Notes: generated by a model from the sequence alone, not told the origin. 64,000 nucleotides of DNA from Serilophus lunatus (GCA_013399895.1 VXBA01011246.1:188485-252484), one strand, 5' to 3'; positions 1-12,062 are shown, numbered from the stretch's first letter. Program-made: numbers and translations.

Positions 1-839
1 CCGTAGCTGCAACAGGAGACCAAGAACTTGGTATTGGTGGCAAAGAGGCGGCATCATGTGGGTGGGCAGCGGTGCCCAGTCCTGCTCAGTGCCATTCAGA
101 GCGTGTGGAGCAGCACAGCGCCTCTCTGCTGGCAATGGCTTCCAGCTTGCTGCAGCAGGCAGAACGGAGTGGCGGCGGGCTGTGGGCGGCATCCGCAGGG
201 TTTCCCTTGCTGCCCGCGGGGGCTCCCGGCTGGAGCGGGGGGGCNGCTCCAGGCTGGAGCGGATGGCAGTGCCCGATCCTGCCCGGCACCTTGCGGGGGC
301 CGCAGGATGGCGTGACACCTCTCCGTTGGCTGTGGAGCGGAGCGCATGGAGCTGCTCCCACCATTTCTCTGTGGAGATGCTCTGTGGTCACTCGCACTCT
401 CGGCGCTGGACCGCCCGACGCCCTCCCTTGCTGGCCGCTGCACAGGGAGGGCTCCAGGTGGCATGTGATCTCGGTGCTGCTAACTACGGCTGCTGTCGCC
501 ATCCCTGCTCTGAGTTGGAGCAGGACACTGGCACTGGCTCTTCTCCCGGCAGGTGGCCATGGCTGTCAATATGGCAGCCTGCCAAGTGCGGCAGGCATTG
601 ATGTCACCCCTGCCCCCACTCCCCACGGGGTCCTTGGGGCGGCAGTGGGTGCCCTGTGCTGATGCTGTGCTTGGCGGTGACCGCATAGTGATGGCAGCCG
701 CTCCGGGTAGCCGTGAGTAGCGCCGCCATCTCGGGGATCCCTCCTGGGGGTCCCTGTGGGTGGTGAGTGCACCACATATGGTGCTGGTGACTCCGTGGTC
801 AGTGGTGGCTGCTGGACTCCGAGCCCCAAGCCCATGACA

Positions 840-851
840 TTTTGGCGGGAA
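840..851 (+). promoter_or_regulatory. E2F-type motif in U3 of LTR A1
   Basis: The sequence is TTTTGGCGGGAA, which fits the E2F consensus TTTSSCGC/GGCGGGAA. It lies 118 bp upstream of the TATA-like box. The same motif occurs in the two other A-type LTRs of the window. Binding is inferred, not shown. Confidence 0.5.
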
Positions 852-968
852 CTGCCATCTTGCTCAGAGTGCCGAGGTCTCAGAGGAGGGTGGAGCTCAA
901 CACCACTGGCCAACAGGGGGACAGCTTGGCCGGGAAGAAGATGCTGAATCCCCACGGGACTTCCAGGG

Positions 969-976
969 CATAAAAA
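969..976 (+). promoter_or_regulatory. TATA-like box of LTR A1
   Basis: CATAAAAA lies about 445 bp upstream of the AATAAA at 1415. The matching position in copy A2 (minus strand, 26237-26242) is also ATAAAA. Transcription would be expected to start near 1000. Confidence 0.55.
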
Positions 977-1414
977 CCCTGAACATGGAAGTTCCCACTC
1001 TCTTTTGGCTTCCTCCCAAGCTGAGAGAGGCGTGGCTCCCCTCCTCCCAGCTCCCAGACCGTGCGGCTTGCTTCCCCTCATCTCCACCAGCACGGGCAGC
1101 AGTCCAGTGCCATCAGAGCTCCAGTGGTAGCACCCTGAGACCACTCAACAAACTGCAAGTGACAGCTTTCCCCTGTGGGTGTCCCTGGGGGAGTGGTGCT
1201 TTTCACCTTCTTTATCTTACAGGAGCTTCGAGTGCCAGGAGGATACCATCTGCGAGGTGGCTGCCCCTTCCTTACTCTGCTTCTCAGCCAATGAGCAAAC
1301 TTTGAGGAGTAGTTTGTCGGGTTTTTTTTATTGTGTGGCATTGTCAGGTGTTATATTGTGTGTATTTTGTTCAGTGCCTAGTGGGTCCTATAAGACCTTT
1401 TAGTACCTTAGAAA

Positions 1415-1420
1415 AATAAA
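1415..1420 (+). terminator. Polyadenylation signal of LTR A1
   Basis: AATAAA lies 75 bp before the LTR 3' end, followed by T-rich sequence with a GTTGTGTG element, as expected for the R/U5 boundary of an LTR. Confidence 0.6.
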
Positions 1421-1495
1421 CCTGTGTTTGCTGTTGCATCTCTATTTAGTCTTTCGTCACTGTTGTGTGCCCTCTTTAGTGATAAAACCACCACA

Positions 1496-4368
1496 AGCAC
1501 ACAGAAGGACTATCACTGCTCAGAGGTCACAGTCTAAGACAGTCTGCGGGTTATAGTGGAATGAACAAGTAATTACACAAACCAAACTATTGCAAGTCTT
1601 CAGTTGTGTTGAAATAAATCTAACACGCACAACCTCCTGCTATTACTAATTTTTAATTTTGTCTTCATGCTTGGGACAGTAAATAAATAAATAATTTTAA
1701 AAAAAAAATTATACATAATTTTCTCAAAATGTAAATGCAGTGCTTTCAAAGCTAAAAGTATTAATTGTTGTTTATTAGTCTTCCACAATATGTATAAAAA
1801 ATTCTATACATTTTTACCCCTTATTTGGTTCCAATCTGTGTAAATTCTGAGGAATAAATTCCAACCTTTTTCATTTGAAGTATATCAAAGCCATTAGTAT
1901 TTTAATCTATTTTAAATTCCTATTCTGAGACATAAAAACTAAGTACTATGGTTCTAGGTTCTATCATAAAAATCCATTTGTAGAGATATTGTGTAAGGTT
2001 TATGAATAAGCCTTATATGTTTAATGAAAATTTATCAAGACTTTGGAACTGTAAGTCATATTTTTCTAATAATTCTGCCTCAGTATTGTTGTGCACACTC
2101 AAATCATAAAGTAGGATAGTGTAAATAACTTAGATGAGCAAACTAGTAGAGTTTGGATCCATCTTGAAACCCTGAATTCTTTTCAGTATTCATATTTTTT
2201 TTCATATGTATCTAACTTTATTTCTGTTTTCCAATAGCAAAATTTCCAATTGTAAAATGGAAGTATTGGTTAAAAAGTGAGTATCTGACATGATATATGC
2301 AGGTTAAAGAGGTTATAATTTAAAAAAACAAAAAACAAAAAACAAAGCAAAATCTTTTTAAACAGACCTGAAATCATCTGGCTAGATAAGATCATTTGTC
2401 TTTGCAGGGTTGCATTTGCATGTTGCTATGTATAAGATATGTAATGAAATGAGATTTTTTTGTCCTGAGCCCTTCCACTTTGCCTCATGTGATCTTCCCT
2501 CCTTTCAGAGTTGGCTTATAATCACATAGCTCTAGGAGCAGGCAGCATAAACCCAGGTCTCACTGAAAAATTTAAGAAGGCCTATTTTGCTTTAAAATCT
2601 TGGCAAGACCTAAAAAACAACTGTTAAGTCTGGACGTTTTGTGCTGGGAAAGTATATGATGAAAAAAATCATCCTTTCACTGTGGGAGCGCCACATTCCT
2701 TCAGGCCCTCCCTCATCAGTGTGTGTGTCTTTCTCTTGGCTTGCTGCGTCTGAGCTGAACAGGGGTACTTGACCTCAAGCCCGTACCATACCCAAGAAGA
2801 AATAGCTGGGCATTCTCTGCAAGAGGACCATGTCGCTTTTCTTGCCTTTTAACTTAACCTGAATTCCACGCCCTTCAGAAAAAAGAGATAAAATGTGATT
2901 ACAATCAGTTGTTAAAGGGAGATGTAGTTAGGCTTTTGATCAGTATAACAGGAAAAGGGCAGGGACTAGGGAAGAATGGGAGAGAGGTTATATTGAATGG
3001 CACTAGTGGATTTCACCTGAGATGTGGTTACATTTTGCTTTCCACTCTGCTTTGGAGAAACTCATTTAGAATTTATCTCATGCTGATCTACTGCTTAGAA
3101 GTGCTAGCTCTTGAAAGGATAAACTAAGAACTGAGAAAGAAGTTGGTTAATGTAATTTCTTTATAAAGTACTAAAGCAGCTTTAATTTAGTTCAAAAACT
3201 TTCTGTGAAAATATGTAGAAATAGCTGCCCATATGACTGCGGAAAGTGACACCATAGCTTCATTCCCATGGAAATAGCTTGTCATAATAAAAATAAGTTG
3301 TCATATAATTCATCGAGCTGCTTTGGTGTAGCAGTAAAGGTATAAAGATAAACGAGTCACCATTAGCTTTGCCAAAGCAGTGATAGGAAAAATCTGGTGG
3401 AATGAAACACTTCTGTAATATACACTAGTGCTTTTCTTGTCAGGAAAAGGCATTGTTCATAGTAGCTGTTACTAAATAAAAAAATAATCTGGAGGGTAAC
3501 ACAATGATTTATTACAATTCTCTACAACAAAAGCAAAATGGGAGCAAATGGCTTTATCTCAGTATCCCAAATCTACATTTCATCAGCAGTTTTTCCACTC
3601 TTTCTCTATGTTATCTTTTTTTTTTTCTCATGATATGTAATTATTTCTTAAGTTAAGGAGAACTTAATTCCTACTAAACCTTTCAAGATAGTGAAATGCA
3701 CACATAATTGCACAAATAGCAGAACATTTACAACTGATTCCCGTCATGAATATCAGATAGCATCACACTAAAAAATGTGAATCAGCTTTGAATAGACAGT
3801 TTTCAGGTCCCAGGAGAGCTGATGGAAATTCATAAACTACCTGCACCTATTGTAGATAAAAATTCTTTGGTCAGCCAAAAAATTGAATCCTAGCTTGTTT
3901 AATAAATTCCCGCGAGTAAATTAGAAAAACATTTGGTAAATGGTCTTATTCCTCAAACTGAGGATATGGCCACATTCACAAATAAGAATGAATTTGAATA
4001 TCTTCAGACAGGTATGTAATATTTAGTTGGTTTTCGTTTATTTGATTGTTTGGTTTGGTTTTTTTCCAGTTACATTGTATTAGATAATTTAAACTAGAAG
4101 GAAACAAATCAAGTTAAAGAACAGAACATATCAGCTCCTCAAAAATATCTGTTAAAGCAAATGAAAGAGAGTTTATGACTGAAAGCAGAATTTGAACTAA
4201 ATCAATCACACATTCTCACACTGGTGATAATACTAGGTTTGGCATATATTAGTTACTGGTGGATTTATGAAATATTTCACAAGTTTTCAATGAAATAGAT
4301 CCAACAATTATAAGAGTATGTGAGAAACTATATATAAATTATATCATTATCAATATAAAATTTAATGA
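1496..4368. other. AT-rich unique DNA, no gene recognised
   Basis: Stop codons are dense in all frames, with several A/T runs (for example 1697-1709 and 2322-2345). A slightly less AT-rich patch at about 2460-2880 shows no TG...CA termini, TATA/polyA pair or CR1 tail that I can recognise. Confidence 0.7.
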
Positions 4369-4548
4369 AATCATGATAGAATAATAGAATTGGAAGGGAC
4401 CTTAATGACCATCTAGCCTCAATACCCTATGTCCTTCCACTAGACCAGTTTGCTCAAGGTGTTACCCAACTTGGCCTTTAACATTGCCAGAGTTGGCAAC
4501 CTGTTCTAGTGTCTCATCACCCTGACAGTACAGAATTTCTTCATAAAT
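4369..4548 (-). mobile_element. CR1 LINE 3'-end fragment
   Basis: Read on the minus strand, this is a CR1 3' end. It contains the segment for failing to start (paired with ...CAGTA..GAATTTCTTC on the plus strand), the CAACCTGTTC box and the final GGTCCCTTCCAATTCTA-type tail, ending in a degraded ATTCTAT repeat. It is heavily 5'-truncated, as most CR1 copies are, and diverged by many indels, so it is old. No target duplication is seen. Confidence 0.8.
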
Positions 4549-4612
4549 ATAAATTGAAATAAACAAATAAAATGAAATAAATATAAATAAAATATAATTA
4601 AAAATAATGTAA
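4545..4612. repeat. A/T low-complexity tract
   Basis: Irregular AAATAAA/AAATATA units directly abut the truncated 5' side of the CR1 fragment. Confidence 0.7.
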
Positions 4613-7211
4613 AAGGCAAAGAATATAAATAAGGTGTCCTAATTTGTCTAATAACAAAAGGCATTGTGACAAGCAGATATTTTCCAGTAAATAATTTTAA
4701 AAATATTTTTATGAAACATTCCCACCTATTCTATTAAAAGGTACTCCATCAGAGGCACTCCATTTTTCTGCTTTCCTGAAAAAAAACCCTGAAGTAGCAA
4801 GCTTTATTGTTATTCCACTGACTTCACTGCTAGCAATACTAACTACTACTAGTAATACTAAACAATATACAGCACCTGAGCAGTCACCTAGTACATGGAG
4901 ACTTTTTAATTGATTTCCAAAATAAAAACCATTGACTGTATCTTTCCAGTGTTACATGAGAATTGACTGTTTTTTCAAAGAGTTTTGCCTTTCTTCCAGT
5001 ATGCTGAGAACAAGCAGGGAGGACATCTTAAGATTCCCAGCTTTGCCTTTTCTGTAACTATCTTGGCCAATGAAAAATATGCTGTTTGGCTTTCTCCCAG
5101 GTCCATGCAGCACACACGACCCAGCTTGTTGGTCTGCTGCTTCACTCACAGCTGCAGCCACTGAAACCATGGGGATCCCCTTTTTGTCTTCGCTTTTCCA
5201 GCTAAAGTCCTCTATCAGATGAGTGATAGGGGGATATGATCTCAGCACTTTGTTATTGAAGATAAGATATTGGCTCTAGTATTTAGAGTAAAACGCAGAA
5301 ATTAATGTATATGAAGTCAGATTCCACACGTGGACAAGGCAGAGACTATTTTCTGTCTTTTACCTGTCATTAACCCTAAAAGATCCTCATATTTCCAGCA
5401 GGAATTTTGTGACAAAGATAAGATTTGGGGGTTTAACAGCCTATTTGTACATCTGTGCTCACCTCATAAAATGCACAGAAGCCTAAACAGTCATAAGCCA
5501 AGATAGATGCAATTCTTGAAGAAGTGATGACATAATTCTGAAAACATACCTGGAATACACTGACAAAGCTTTCTAATTAAATAAGTTTGTATTAATGTAT
5601 TTTTATTATTTATATACTTGCATATGTGATATTACATTGATATCTTCATTAGATCAATTTCTATATTTATTATTTTTTATTATTTGCATATTGTTCCTTT
5701 GATGCTAGTGACTTGGAAAATTAATGTATAGTGAGTAGTCATATGTAGTTCCTCCATGGGAGATTGCTCATCCCCATGAATTCCACTGGTCTGCACTTTT
5801 GGCTCTCCCTGTGTGTGTTTTGACCTGAAGGCCAGGCACCTCTAGGCCTGAGAGGTACACCTTGATAATCTGTACTCCAAGAGAAGAAAGGTGAGTGACA
5901 GTGTGCTATGGCTGCGGGTGCTAATGCTTTTCACCCATCATTCCCCTTTACAGCCACAAACCAAAAACCCAGCCAGCAGCCTCTTCCACATCAAAAGCCT
6001 ATCTGAAAAATATGAGGACCAATCCTTAGGATGCATCAAATCTGGATTAAAATCACTTTTTAGCACCTTGCCCACCTACCTGGCAATGTGTACTGCCAGG
6101 ATCCTACCTAGAAGTGTTAAGTGGTAAAGGAGGAATATGCTACTAGCTGAAAAGAAAAAATTAGTGGAAACTTTTTGATATAGCTGTTTCATAGCTAGAA
6201 CCTCAAAAGGAACTTTAATGTTTCAAATTATGATCCAATCCTGTTTTCATTGTCACTTTTGTTCAGATGTTCCTTAGAGTTTATTTTTATTATAATATTA
6301 TCAACTGTTTACAAAAGGCATTTTTGATTTAAGAGTATTTCACTGGGATTTCAGAGAGAAAAAACAATCAGTGATTTAATAACAGTGAAAAAAATTCTCC
6401 CAGTATATAGTGGATGACATTTATATCTTTCATCATAACACTATAAAAGAAACAAAATGTTGGGAAGCTACAATGTTCTACTGTAGTGTTACAACATTTA
6501 GGCAACAGTACTGGAAGTTCAGGTTCAGTAAATTTTATGAGCAGATATCAAACTCTCCCTCTCCTCCTTCTCAGGTCTTTCATTCTTCAGTTGAGCAGGC
6601 TGGGCAGAAGGAGATAAATCATGTCCCTAGGAGATGTCACTCTGTGTTGAAAACTAATGGAGGCTACTCCAGGAAAAATACAGGAAAATTGTAGTGTTTC
6701 CCACTGTTTTGGTACATCAAATGCATAGTCTATATTATGAAATCTAGCCTTTTGGAGCAGCAGGCTATATAAGGTTTTGGATTTCCATTTTGTAGGGATC
6801 CATCCCTTCAAGGAGTACTTGAAAGTACTTCAGTACTTCAGTAGCACTTGAAAGTATCCGTCTTGAATGGCTGAGACTCATGGAGTCTGTGGACTAAGAT
6901 AAATTTTGCCAGGGAGCAGGCCCAAACTGTAAAGTGTCTCAGCCTTCTGGCACTGAACAAAACTGGGCAGAATTTATAATTTCTTTGCTGGTTTTCAATG
7001 TTGAGCAGCAGTGAAACATAATAAAACATTTTTCTTTTTGTAGTGACTTCTAATCCCTCTAGAGCTACATTTGTTTTTATTTTACATTGTCCCACTCATC
7101 TATTATAAGAGTTTTTCAACCAGGCAATTTTTTCTTTAAATGGGAAGTTTTCGAGGCAACAACAGCTTAAAATTCAGGAGTCACCTAAGTGACTACCTGT
7201 GATTTGATTAA
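4613..7211. other. AT-rich unique DNA, no gene recognised
   Basis: No repeat family or exon was recognised. Short imperfect duplications of GTACTT / ACTTGAAAGTA occur at 6815-6857. Open frames are short and lack familiar domains. Confidence 0.65.
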
Positions 7212-7461
7212 GGTATTGTCCTGGTTTCAGCTGGGACAGAGTTAATTTTCCTCTTAATAGCTGATATAGTGCAGTGTTTTGGATTGAGTATCAGAATTAT
7301 GCTTTGGTTGTTGCTAAGTAGTGCTTGTTCTAACTCCAGGCTTTCTCAGTGTCTCATGCTCACTGTCAGTGAGCAGATGCACAAGAAGTAGGGAGGGAGC
7401 ACAGTCAGGACAGCTGATCCAAACTCGCCAAAGGGATATTTCTTCCAATAGAAGACCCTGC

Positions 7462-7467
7462 TATAAA
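7462..7467 (+). promoter_or_regulatory. TATA box of the outer LTR
   Basis: TATAAA lies 13 bp before the point where the nested LTR enters (7480/7481). In the unbroken LTR the start site would lie about 25-30 bp downstream of the TATA, now displaced to about 8970-8980. Confidence 0.6.
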
Positions 7468-7475
7468 CTAGGAGA

Positions 7476-7480
7476 GTTAC
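7476..7480. repeat. Target-site duplication, left copy (GTTAC)
   Basis: Exact 5-bp match to 8963-8967, immediately outside the TGTC...GACA termini of the nested LTR. Confidence 0.85.
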
Positions 7481-8962
7481 TGTCCAGGTGTGGTGTACAA
7501 ATTATTGGTTAATAAATTATGGATATAGATGTATTAAAGAAATAAGAATTTATTATATGAGGTAGGAAAAATTAACTTAATAATATTAAAATACCAAAAA
7601 CCCACAGAAGAAAACCCAACAACCACCTCCCAAAAACCCAAATACGACCCCCTCAAAACACCCGTACACCAATTCCGCCTTCCCACCAGGCAATAAAGAA
7701 AACAAACACGCAAACAAAACAAAACTTACTCCCTGTTTCAATGTCTGAAGGTGCAGTTGATTCGAGGTAGGTGGTAGGGGGCACTGATGGCCGTGGAGGC
7801 AGCCGCGACGATGGATGGAAGGTGTGCGCCTGTAGCTGGTCAATTTCTGGAAACACGTCACCGGAGTGACGGGACGACCAACAGAACACGTGGTGAATCC
7901 CAAGATGGCAGGTACCAGAAAAACGAGGGCACTGACAGCAATCCTTCTCTGATGAACTCCCAGGTCGGCAAAAAGGGGCGGAGAGTAGCGAGTTCTCTGC
8001 TTAAGTAGTCCTCAGAATCTCTGCCCTGCACACCTCCCCCAGTCCACCCCAAAGAGGGGCGGCCTCACTCCTTGCTGAATTCCATTGGTCTCTCTGGTTC
8101 CACCTTGCTCCCGGCTCCGCCCAACTCTGTCTCCGGGCTCTGCCTTCAGAGCCCCACCAAAGTTGAAAAAACATGGCGTCATCACACGCTGCCGCCGCAG
8201 TGGCACCGGTGGCAAGGCATTGCAGGCAGAGGCAGCGTGATCCGACCCATCTGCCTCCGGTGCTGATCTTGCCGCCTGGTGCCCGCTCGCTTTGCAAGCC
8301 ACGTTGATCTCCCTGTCCGGAGGAGGTGTCCGGCTGCACCCCTGCTGCTGCAGAACACAGCCTGGCTCTCTCCACCAGCCGGTGCTGAAACCAGCATGGC
8401 ACAGGGAACATGTCTGCACGACCGTGGGCAAGCCACACACCAGAGCGGGATCACCTGCTACCGCCATGTGCCCAGGCCCCGGCCTCAGCAGGTCCCGTGG
8501 CAGCACTGCGCCAGCCAAAGCGCCCAGCTCGCGGCATCCCACGCCCAGGGACGCTCGCCCTATCGTCTCTACCGCCGTGCCGTGATGGCAGCCATGCACT
8601 ATCCAAGGGGCCAGTGGGCACCTGCACTGCGCCAGATTGCAGGCAGGATTGAGCATGCTCGCCACTGCCACACCACTGGCAACTCCCCAGCATTCCCGAG
8701 CATCCGCGGCTGTCCCTGCAGTCATGGGGGCAGCATGCACCGCAAGACCATGGTCTCCTCGAACCCTCCTCCCCTCGCCCTCCCCAATCTCAGCCCCCCA
8801 CATGTTCCCCTCCCCTCCCCACCCTCCCCCGAAGCAGAAAACACATACGAACCAAAGGGCAACCAGGTGGAGGAGGGGAGGGGAGGGGGGAAGGGAGGGG
8901 AAGAAAAAAATCCTTTTATTTAACATAGGAAAAGTTTTCCCAGCCTCAGCTAACCCATGACA
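7481..8962 (-). mobile_element. ERV LTR, family B copy 1, nested and complete (minus strand)
   Basis: The element starts TGTCC and ends ATGACA in plus coordinates. Its termini are perfect TGTC/GACA inverted repeats, flanked by GTTAC on both sides. In minus orientation a GC-rich U3 runs from 8962 to about 8010. A CCAAT box lies at about 8084-8091, and a CTTAAG TATA-like element lies at 8000-8005. A long R region follows, with AATAAA on the minus strand at 7549-7554, then a short U5. At 1482 bp it is long for an LTR, but long LTRs are familiar in songbird ERVs. About 7481-7810 matches 25457-25785. The 331-residue frame on the minus strand (8012-9007) runs out of the LTR and is compositional. 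Confidence 0.88.
7549..7554 (-). terminator. Polyadenylation signal of LTR B1
   Basis: TTTATT on the plus strand reads AATAAA on the minus strand, about 70 bp before the LTR 3' end. It is in the same place in copy B2 (25526-25531). Confidence 0.6.
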
Positions 8963-8967
8963 GTTAC
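8963..8967. repeat. Target-site duplication, right copy (GTTAC)
   Basis: Exact match to 7476-7480. The outer LTR resumes directly after it with GTAGAAGGGG. Confidence 0.85.
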
Positions 8968-9166
8968 GTAGAAGGGGTCTATTGCTGCTTAGAAACAGGC
9001 TAGGCACTAATCAGTGGGTGGTGAGCAATTGTGTTGTGCATCACTTGCTTTTCTTGTGTTCTGGTACTTTTTCTACCTCTCCTTTTCATGACTGTTATTT
9101 TTGTTAACATTATTAGAATATTCCATTATTACGAATAATGATATTTTATTATATTTTCCTTCCAAT

Positions 9167-9172
9167 ATTAAA
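9167..9172 (+). terminator. Polyadenylation signal of the outer LTR
   Basis: ATTAAA sits at the place where this LTR family, as I recall it, carries its ATTAAACTG signal. It lies about 135 bp before the 3' end. Confidence 0.5.
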
Positions 9173-9615
9173 TTTTTCTTAACGCACAAGGTTTATCTTT
9201 TCTGCTTCAGCTCCCCACTGAGAGTGAGATGGAGTGAGAGCGAGTTAGCAAGTGCCTGCTAGTTGCCACTGCTTAGTTGCCAGCTGGGGTTAAACCGTGT
9301 CCGTGGCAGCCTATGCTTTTGACTTTGTCATTTTAGAGGCTAGAGGGGCCTGATAGTTTGTTTTGTATTATTTTTCACATAGCAATGCTATTTCAAGCAT
9401 TTGATTTCTTTTTTATTTTTTTTTTTTCCATGCATGGATATTTCTACTATTTTAATACAGTAGTGCTGAGTAGCTGCAGTAAAAGCTTTAGGAAACCAGA
9501 AAAACATACATATGTCGCTGCTCGCAGTCTTAAATAGAAATAATTAGGATGACTTGATGTCAGCCTGCACTAGGGAGGTCCGAAATTATTTTTTTGGTCT
9601 GCTATTGATCCCCTC

Positions 9616-9636
9616 CTGATGGTCTTTGACCATCAG
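9616..9636. other. Perfect 9-bp stem, 3-nt loop hairpin
   Basis: CTGATGGTC, then TTT, then GACCATCAG. It is not followed by a T run and lies in no recognised element. Confidence 0.7.
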
Positions 9637-10117
9637 CAGATCAGCTGGTTATATCCATGTCTCTGTAAATGACCAGAATGGCAATGTCCTTCTCCTCAAG
9701 AGTTTTTTTCACTTTCCCTGCCCTGCCTTGCCCTGTTGCCTAAATGAACATAGAGATTCTTGTATGGCCTGAAGCACATTTTAAACAGTCCTTGAATTAA
9801 TCCGTGCACTTGCAATTTAGGAAATTGGGCAAGATAGTTTTGAGGTTAGCTATAACACTGCTTTAAAAAAAATAGATTCCCCCCTGCAAACTAGACCCCC
9901 TCATCCATATTGCATCGATATTGTTTATTTTCCATCTCAAAGGAATCTATGAGCATAAAAGCATTCATGTATGGGATGTTCAGGTACTATAATAATGGGG
10001 AACACATACACCTCTACAAAAAGTAATATAAATGCATTATTTATAAAGCAACAGGACATCGAAGAATAAGATGTAAAAGCAAACTGAACAGCAACAAAAG
10101 TCCTCCATTGCTTCTCC

Positions 10118-10135
10118 TTTTTTTTTTTTTTTTTT
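10118..10135. repeat. Poly-T run
   Basis: 18 consecutive T in AT-rich unique DNA. Confidence 0.9.
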
Positions 10136-11269
10136 CCTTAGAAAAACAATACCACTGAAGCTATGATGATTTGTGCTGTCTATTACAGTAGCTGCACTGG
10201 AGAAATATTTAGCAAGAGCAAGCCACAAATGCATAGCCATAAGTATAAATACTAGCAAAGTAAACAGAAAGCTCAGGTGTTAACAGCATGCCTCCAGACA
10301 GACAGCTTTCATAACTGAATAACTTGGTTTCCTTAGTATTGAATTTCTGCCCAAGAAATATTACACCACTAAAACTGCTATGCTGAGTTTTGCCCAAGAC
10401 AAAAAGATCACTGCATATTGGAATGAAATTCATTCTCTATACCTTGGAAATATTTTTTTTCTTAAATAAGAGAGTATCATGATGAAATGACTATATAAAA
10501 GCAATGTGATTTTGGTTTAGCTGAACAATAGAGTCTGACTTTTTATGATTTTTTTTTTAATAGTGAAAGAAGCATTCTGTGAATTAACATTTTTTTTAAA
10601 AAAGAGTGGCCACTTTTTTATAGTAATTAATGTTTTTAAAAATGCTTTAATTACAATAATTTATATTAATGCTGTATCATTTTCATAGTTTATATCAATA
10701 CTGCATTGATACACAAATATTTTGAGTTTATAAAAAATGTGCATTGTGATTCATGCAATGTTACCTCTTTGAAAATAAGAGAAAAAAACAAAATATCAAA
10801 TATTTCATAGATTCCTAGACTCCTTCCAGTAACATCTTCATCATTTACTGAGTGCAGAAGCTAAGGTTTAACACCACCAAATAATCTATATTATATAGGC
10901 TTCATAGTTTAAGAATATATTTGCTTATGGGTATAAAACATTTCATTAATTGTCATTGGCAATTTTTGCTAAAACAAATGGGGCATTCTTAAGGTGAGAA
11001 AATAACTATTTTTTTAACATAAATGGATTCATACACACAATATGCAGCCCTAATAATGTTATAACTGGTGTTTACTCCATGCAGCTATTAAGTAACTTTT
11101 ACTGCTTAATTTTGTCAAGATACTTCAAAGTGGTCCCTGGATATCTGACATAAAAGCAGGACAAACATCAGTTTGCACGTAAAGCAAATTAAGTAATAAT
11201 ATTTTTTGAATCTTCATTTTTTCATATTAAAAGTGAAGGTAAAGCATTGCCTTGTTTACAGTCTGGAAT

Positions 11270-11400
11270 CAATTTTCCTCCTGCTGATTACTGGTAATGG
11301 GAACAATTTGTGGACAGCGGTAATGAAATCTCATTGAGGCTCCCAAGAATGATGGCAAAGAGATAATTGTTTATTGTGACTGAAGCTTGAATGGTTCTAC
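11270..11400. other. Candidate conserved non-coding patch
   Basis: A complex, non-repetitive block with balanced composition lies between AT-rich flanks, followed by an A-rich tract. It contains several TAATG/ATTA-type homeodomain-like cores and a TTGTTTATTG (FOX-like) core. No coding frame is open. This is inference from texture only. Confidence 0.25.
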
Positions 11401-11403
11401 ATT

Positions 11404-11450
11404 AAAAAAAAAAAAAAAGAAAAAAAAGAAGAGAAAATAAAGAAAATAAA
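11404..11450. repeat. A-rich low-complexity tract
   Basis: Runs of A broken by single G or T residues. Confidence 0.9.
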
Positions 11451-12062
11451 TGTGCCTCTTGACAGGCAGAAGGTCACAAGCTCCTCTGTAGGGGGAGAGG
11501 ATGTGTGCAGTGAAATGCTATCCATACACTTCTTGTAATGTTTTATGTGCAAAAAATAGTAAATTAATGAGCAATAGAATGTTTTCTACATGGATATCAG
11601 AATAAAAAAAAATTAAGCATCAAAAGGCTGCCTCTTCTTAAACTGTGATTTAAATGATAGCTTGGGAAAAATCTGAATTAGTGCAGCAATAAATTTACAG
11701 ACCTTCAAGAAAAAAAATAAAAAAAGAAAGAAAATAGGTGAAAAATTCAGTTCAGAATGATAATTCTGAGTGAAAGCAGAAAAAGCGCTACATAGCAAAC
11801 TCTTTCCAAACTGTGAAAGATGTTAGCTTGAGAAATGTTAAAAATGCTGACAGATAATCAGGATGAAACTAAAGGACTCAAGATAAGAAATCAGTAATTT
11901 GGAGGTCAGGCTATAAACACATGTCATGACTATTACTAGCCTGGCAGACATAAAACAACTAGAGTAGTTTTGAATGTGCCTGAAATTGTGTTTCTTACAT
12001 GAACTACATCCTTTGTAGCTGTTGACTGATTAGGAAAGCCATACATTATGCCTGTGTAGCTC

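Larger units (their letters stand above)
1..1495 (+). mobile_element. ERV LTR, family A copy 1 (3' portion, cut by window start)
   Basis: Seen: a GC-rich stretch ends in an AT-richer tail. An E2F-like site lies at 840-851, a TATA-like box at 969-976 and an AATAAA at 1415-1420. The element ends in CCACCACA at 1495. The region around 844-1035 matches the reverse complement of 26185-26371, including the order E2F motif, CTCAGAGTGCC, TATA and GCTGAGAG. About 1357-1495 matches the reverse complement of 25311-25450. Inference: this is an LTR in plus orientation, with U3 to about 995, R to about 1440 and then a short U5. The 5' end is outside the window, so no target duplication can be tested; the 3' flank begins AGCAC. 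No retroviral coding sequence follows, so it is probably a solo LTR. One ambiguous base is at 245. Confidence 0.8.
7217..9308 (+). mobile_element. Avian ERVL-type solo LTR, interrupted by a nested LTR
   Basis: The left half is 7217-7480 and begins TGTCCTGGTTTCAGCTGGGA, a start I recognise as a widespread bird LTR. The right half is 8968-9308. It contains the GGGTGGTGAGCAATTGT box, an ATTAAA at 9167-9172 and the end motif GCTGGGGTTAAACC. Joined without the insert and one copy of its 5-bp duplication, the LTR is about 605 bp. Its TATA box is at 7462-7467. The 3' terminus is degraded (CCGTGGCA at 9301-9308), and the flanks GGTAT/GCCTA do not match, so the outer duplication is lost or the end is misplaced. 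The interruption by 7481-8962 shows that this LTR is the older of the two. Confidence 0.85.

Noticed and set aside
72..662. 196-codon plus frame and overlapping frames on both strands
   Set aside because: Inside the GC-rich U3 of LTR A1. Several frames on both strands are open at once, which is a composition effect.
2460..2880. Less AT-rich patch that could be an old LTR
   Set aside because: No terminal motifs, promoter/polyA pair or second copy in the window.
8012..9007. 331-codon open frame on the minus strand
   Set aside because: It runs through the GC-rich U3 of LTR B1 and across its boundary into the outer LTR. The proline/glycine/alanine/cysteine-rich, low-stop composition is explained by GC content, and there is no known domain.
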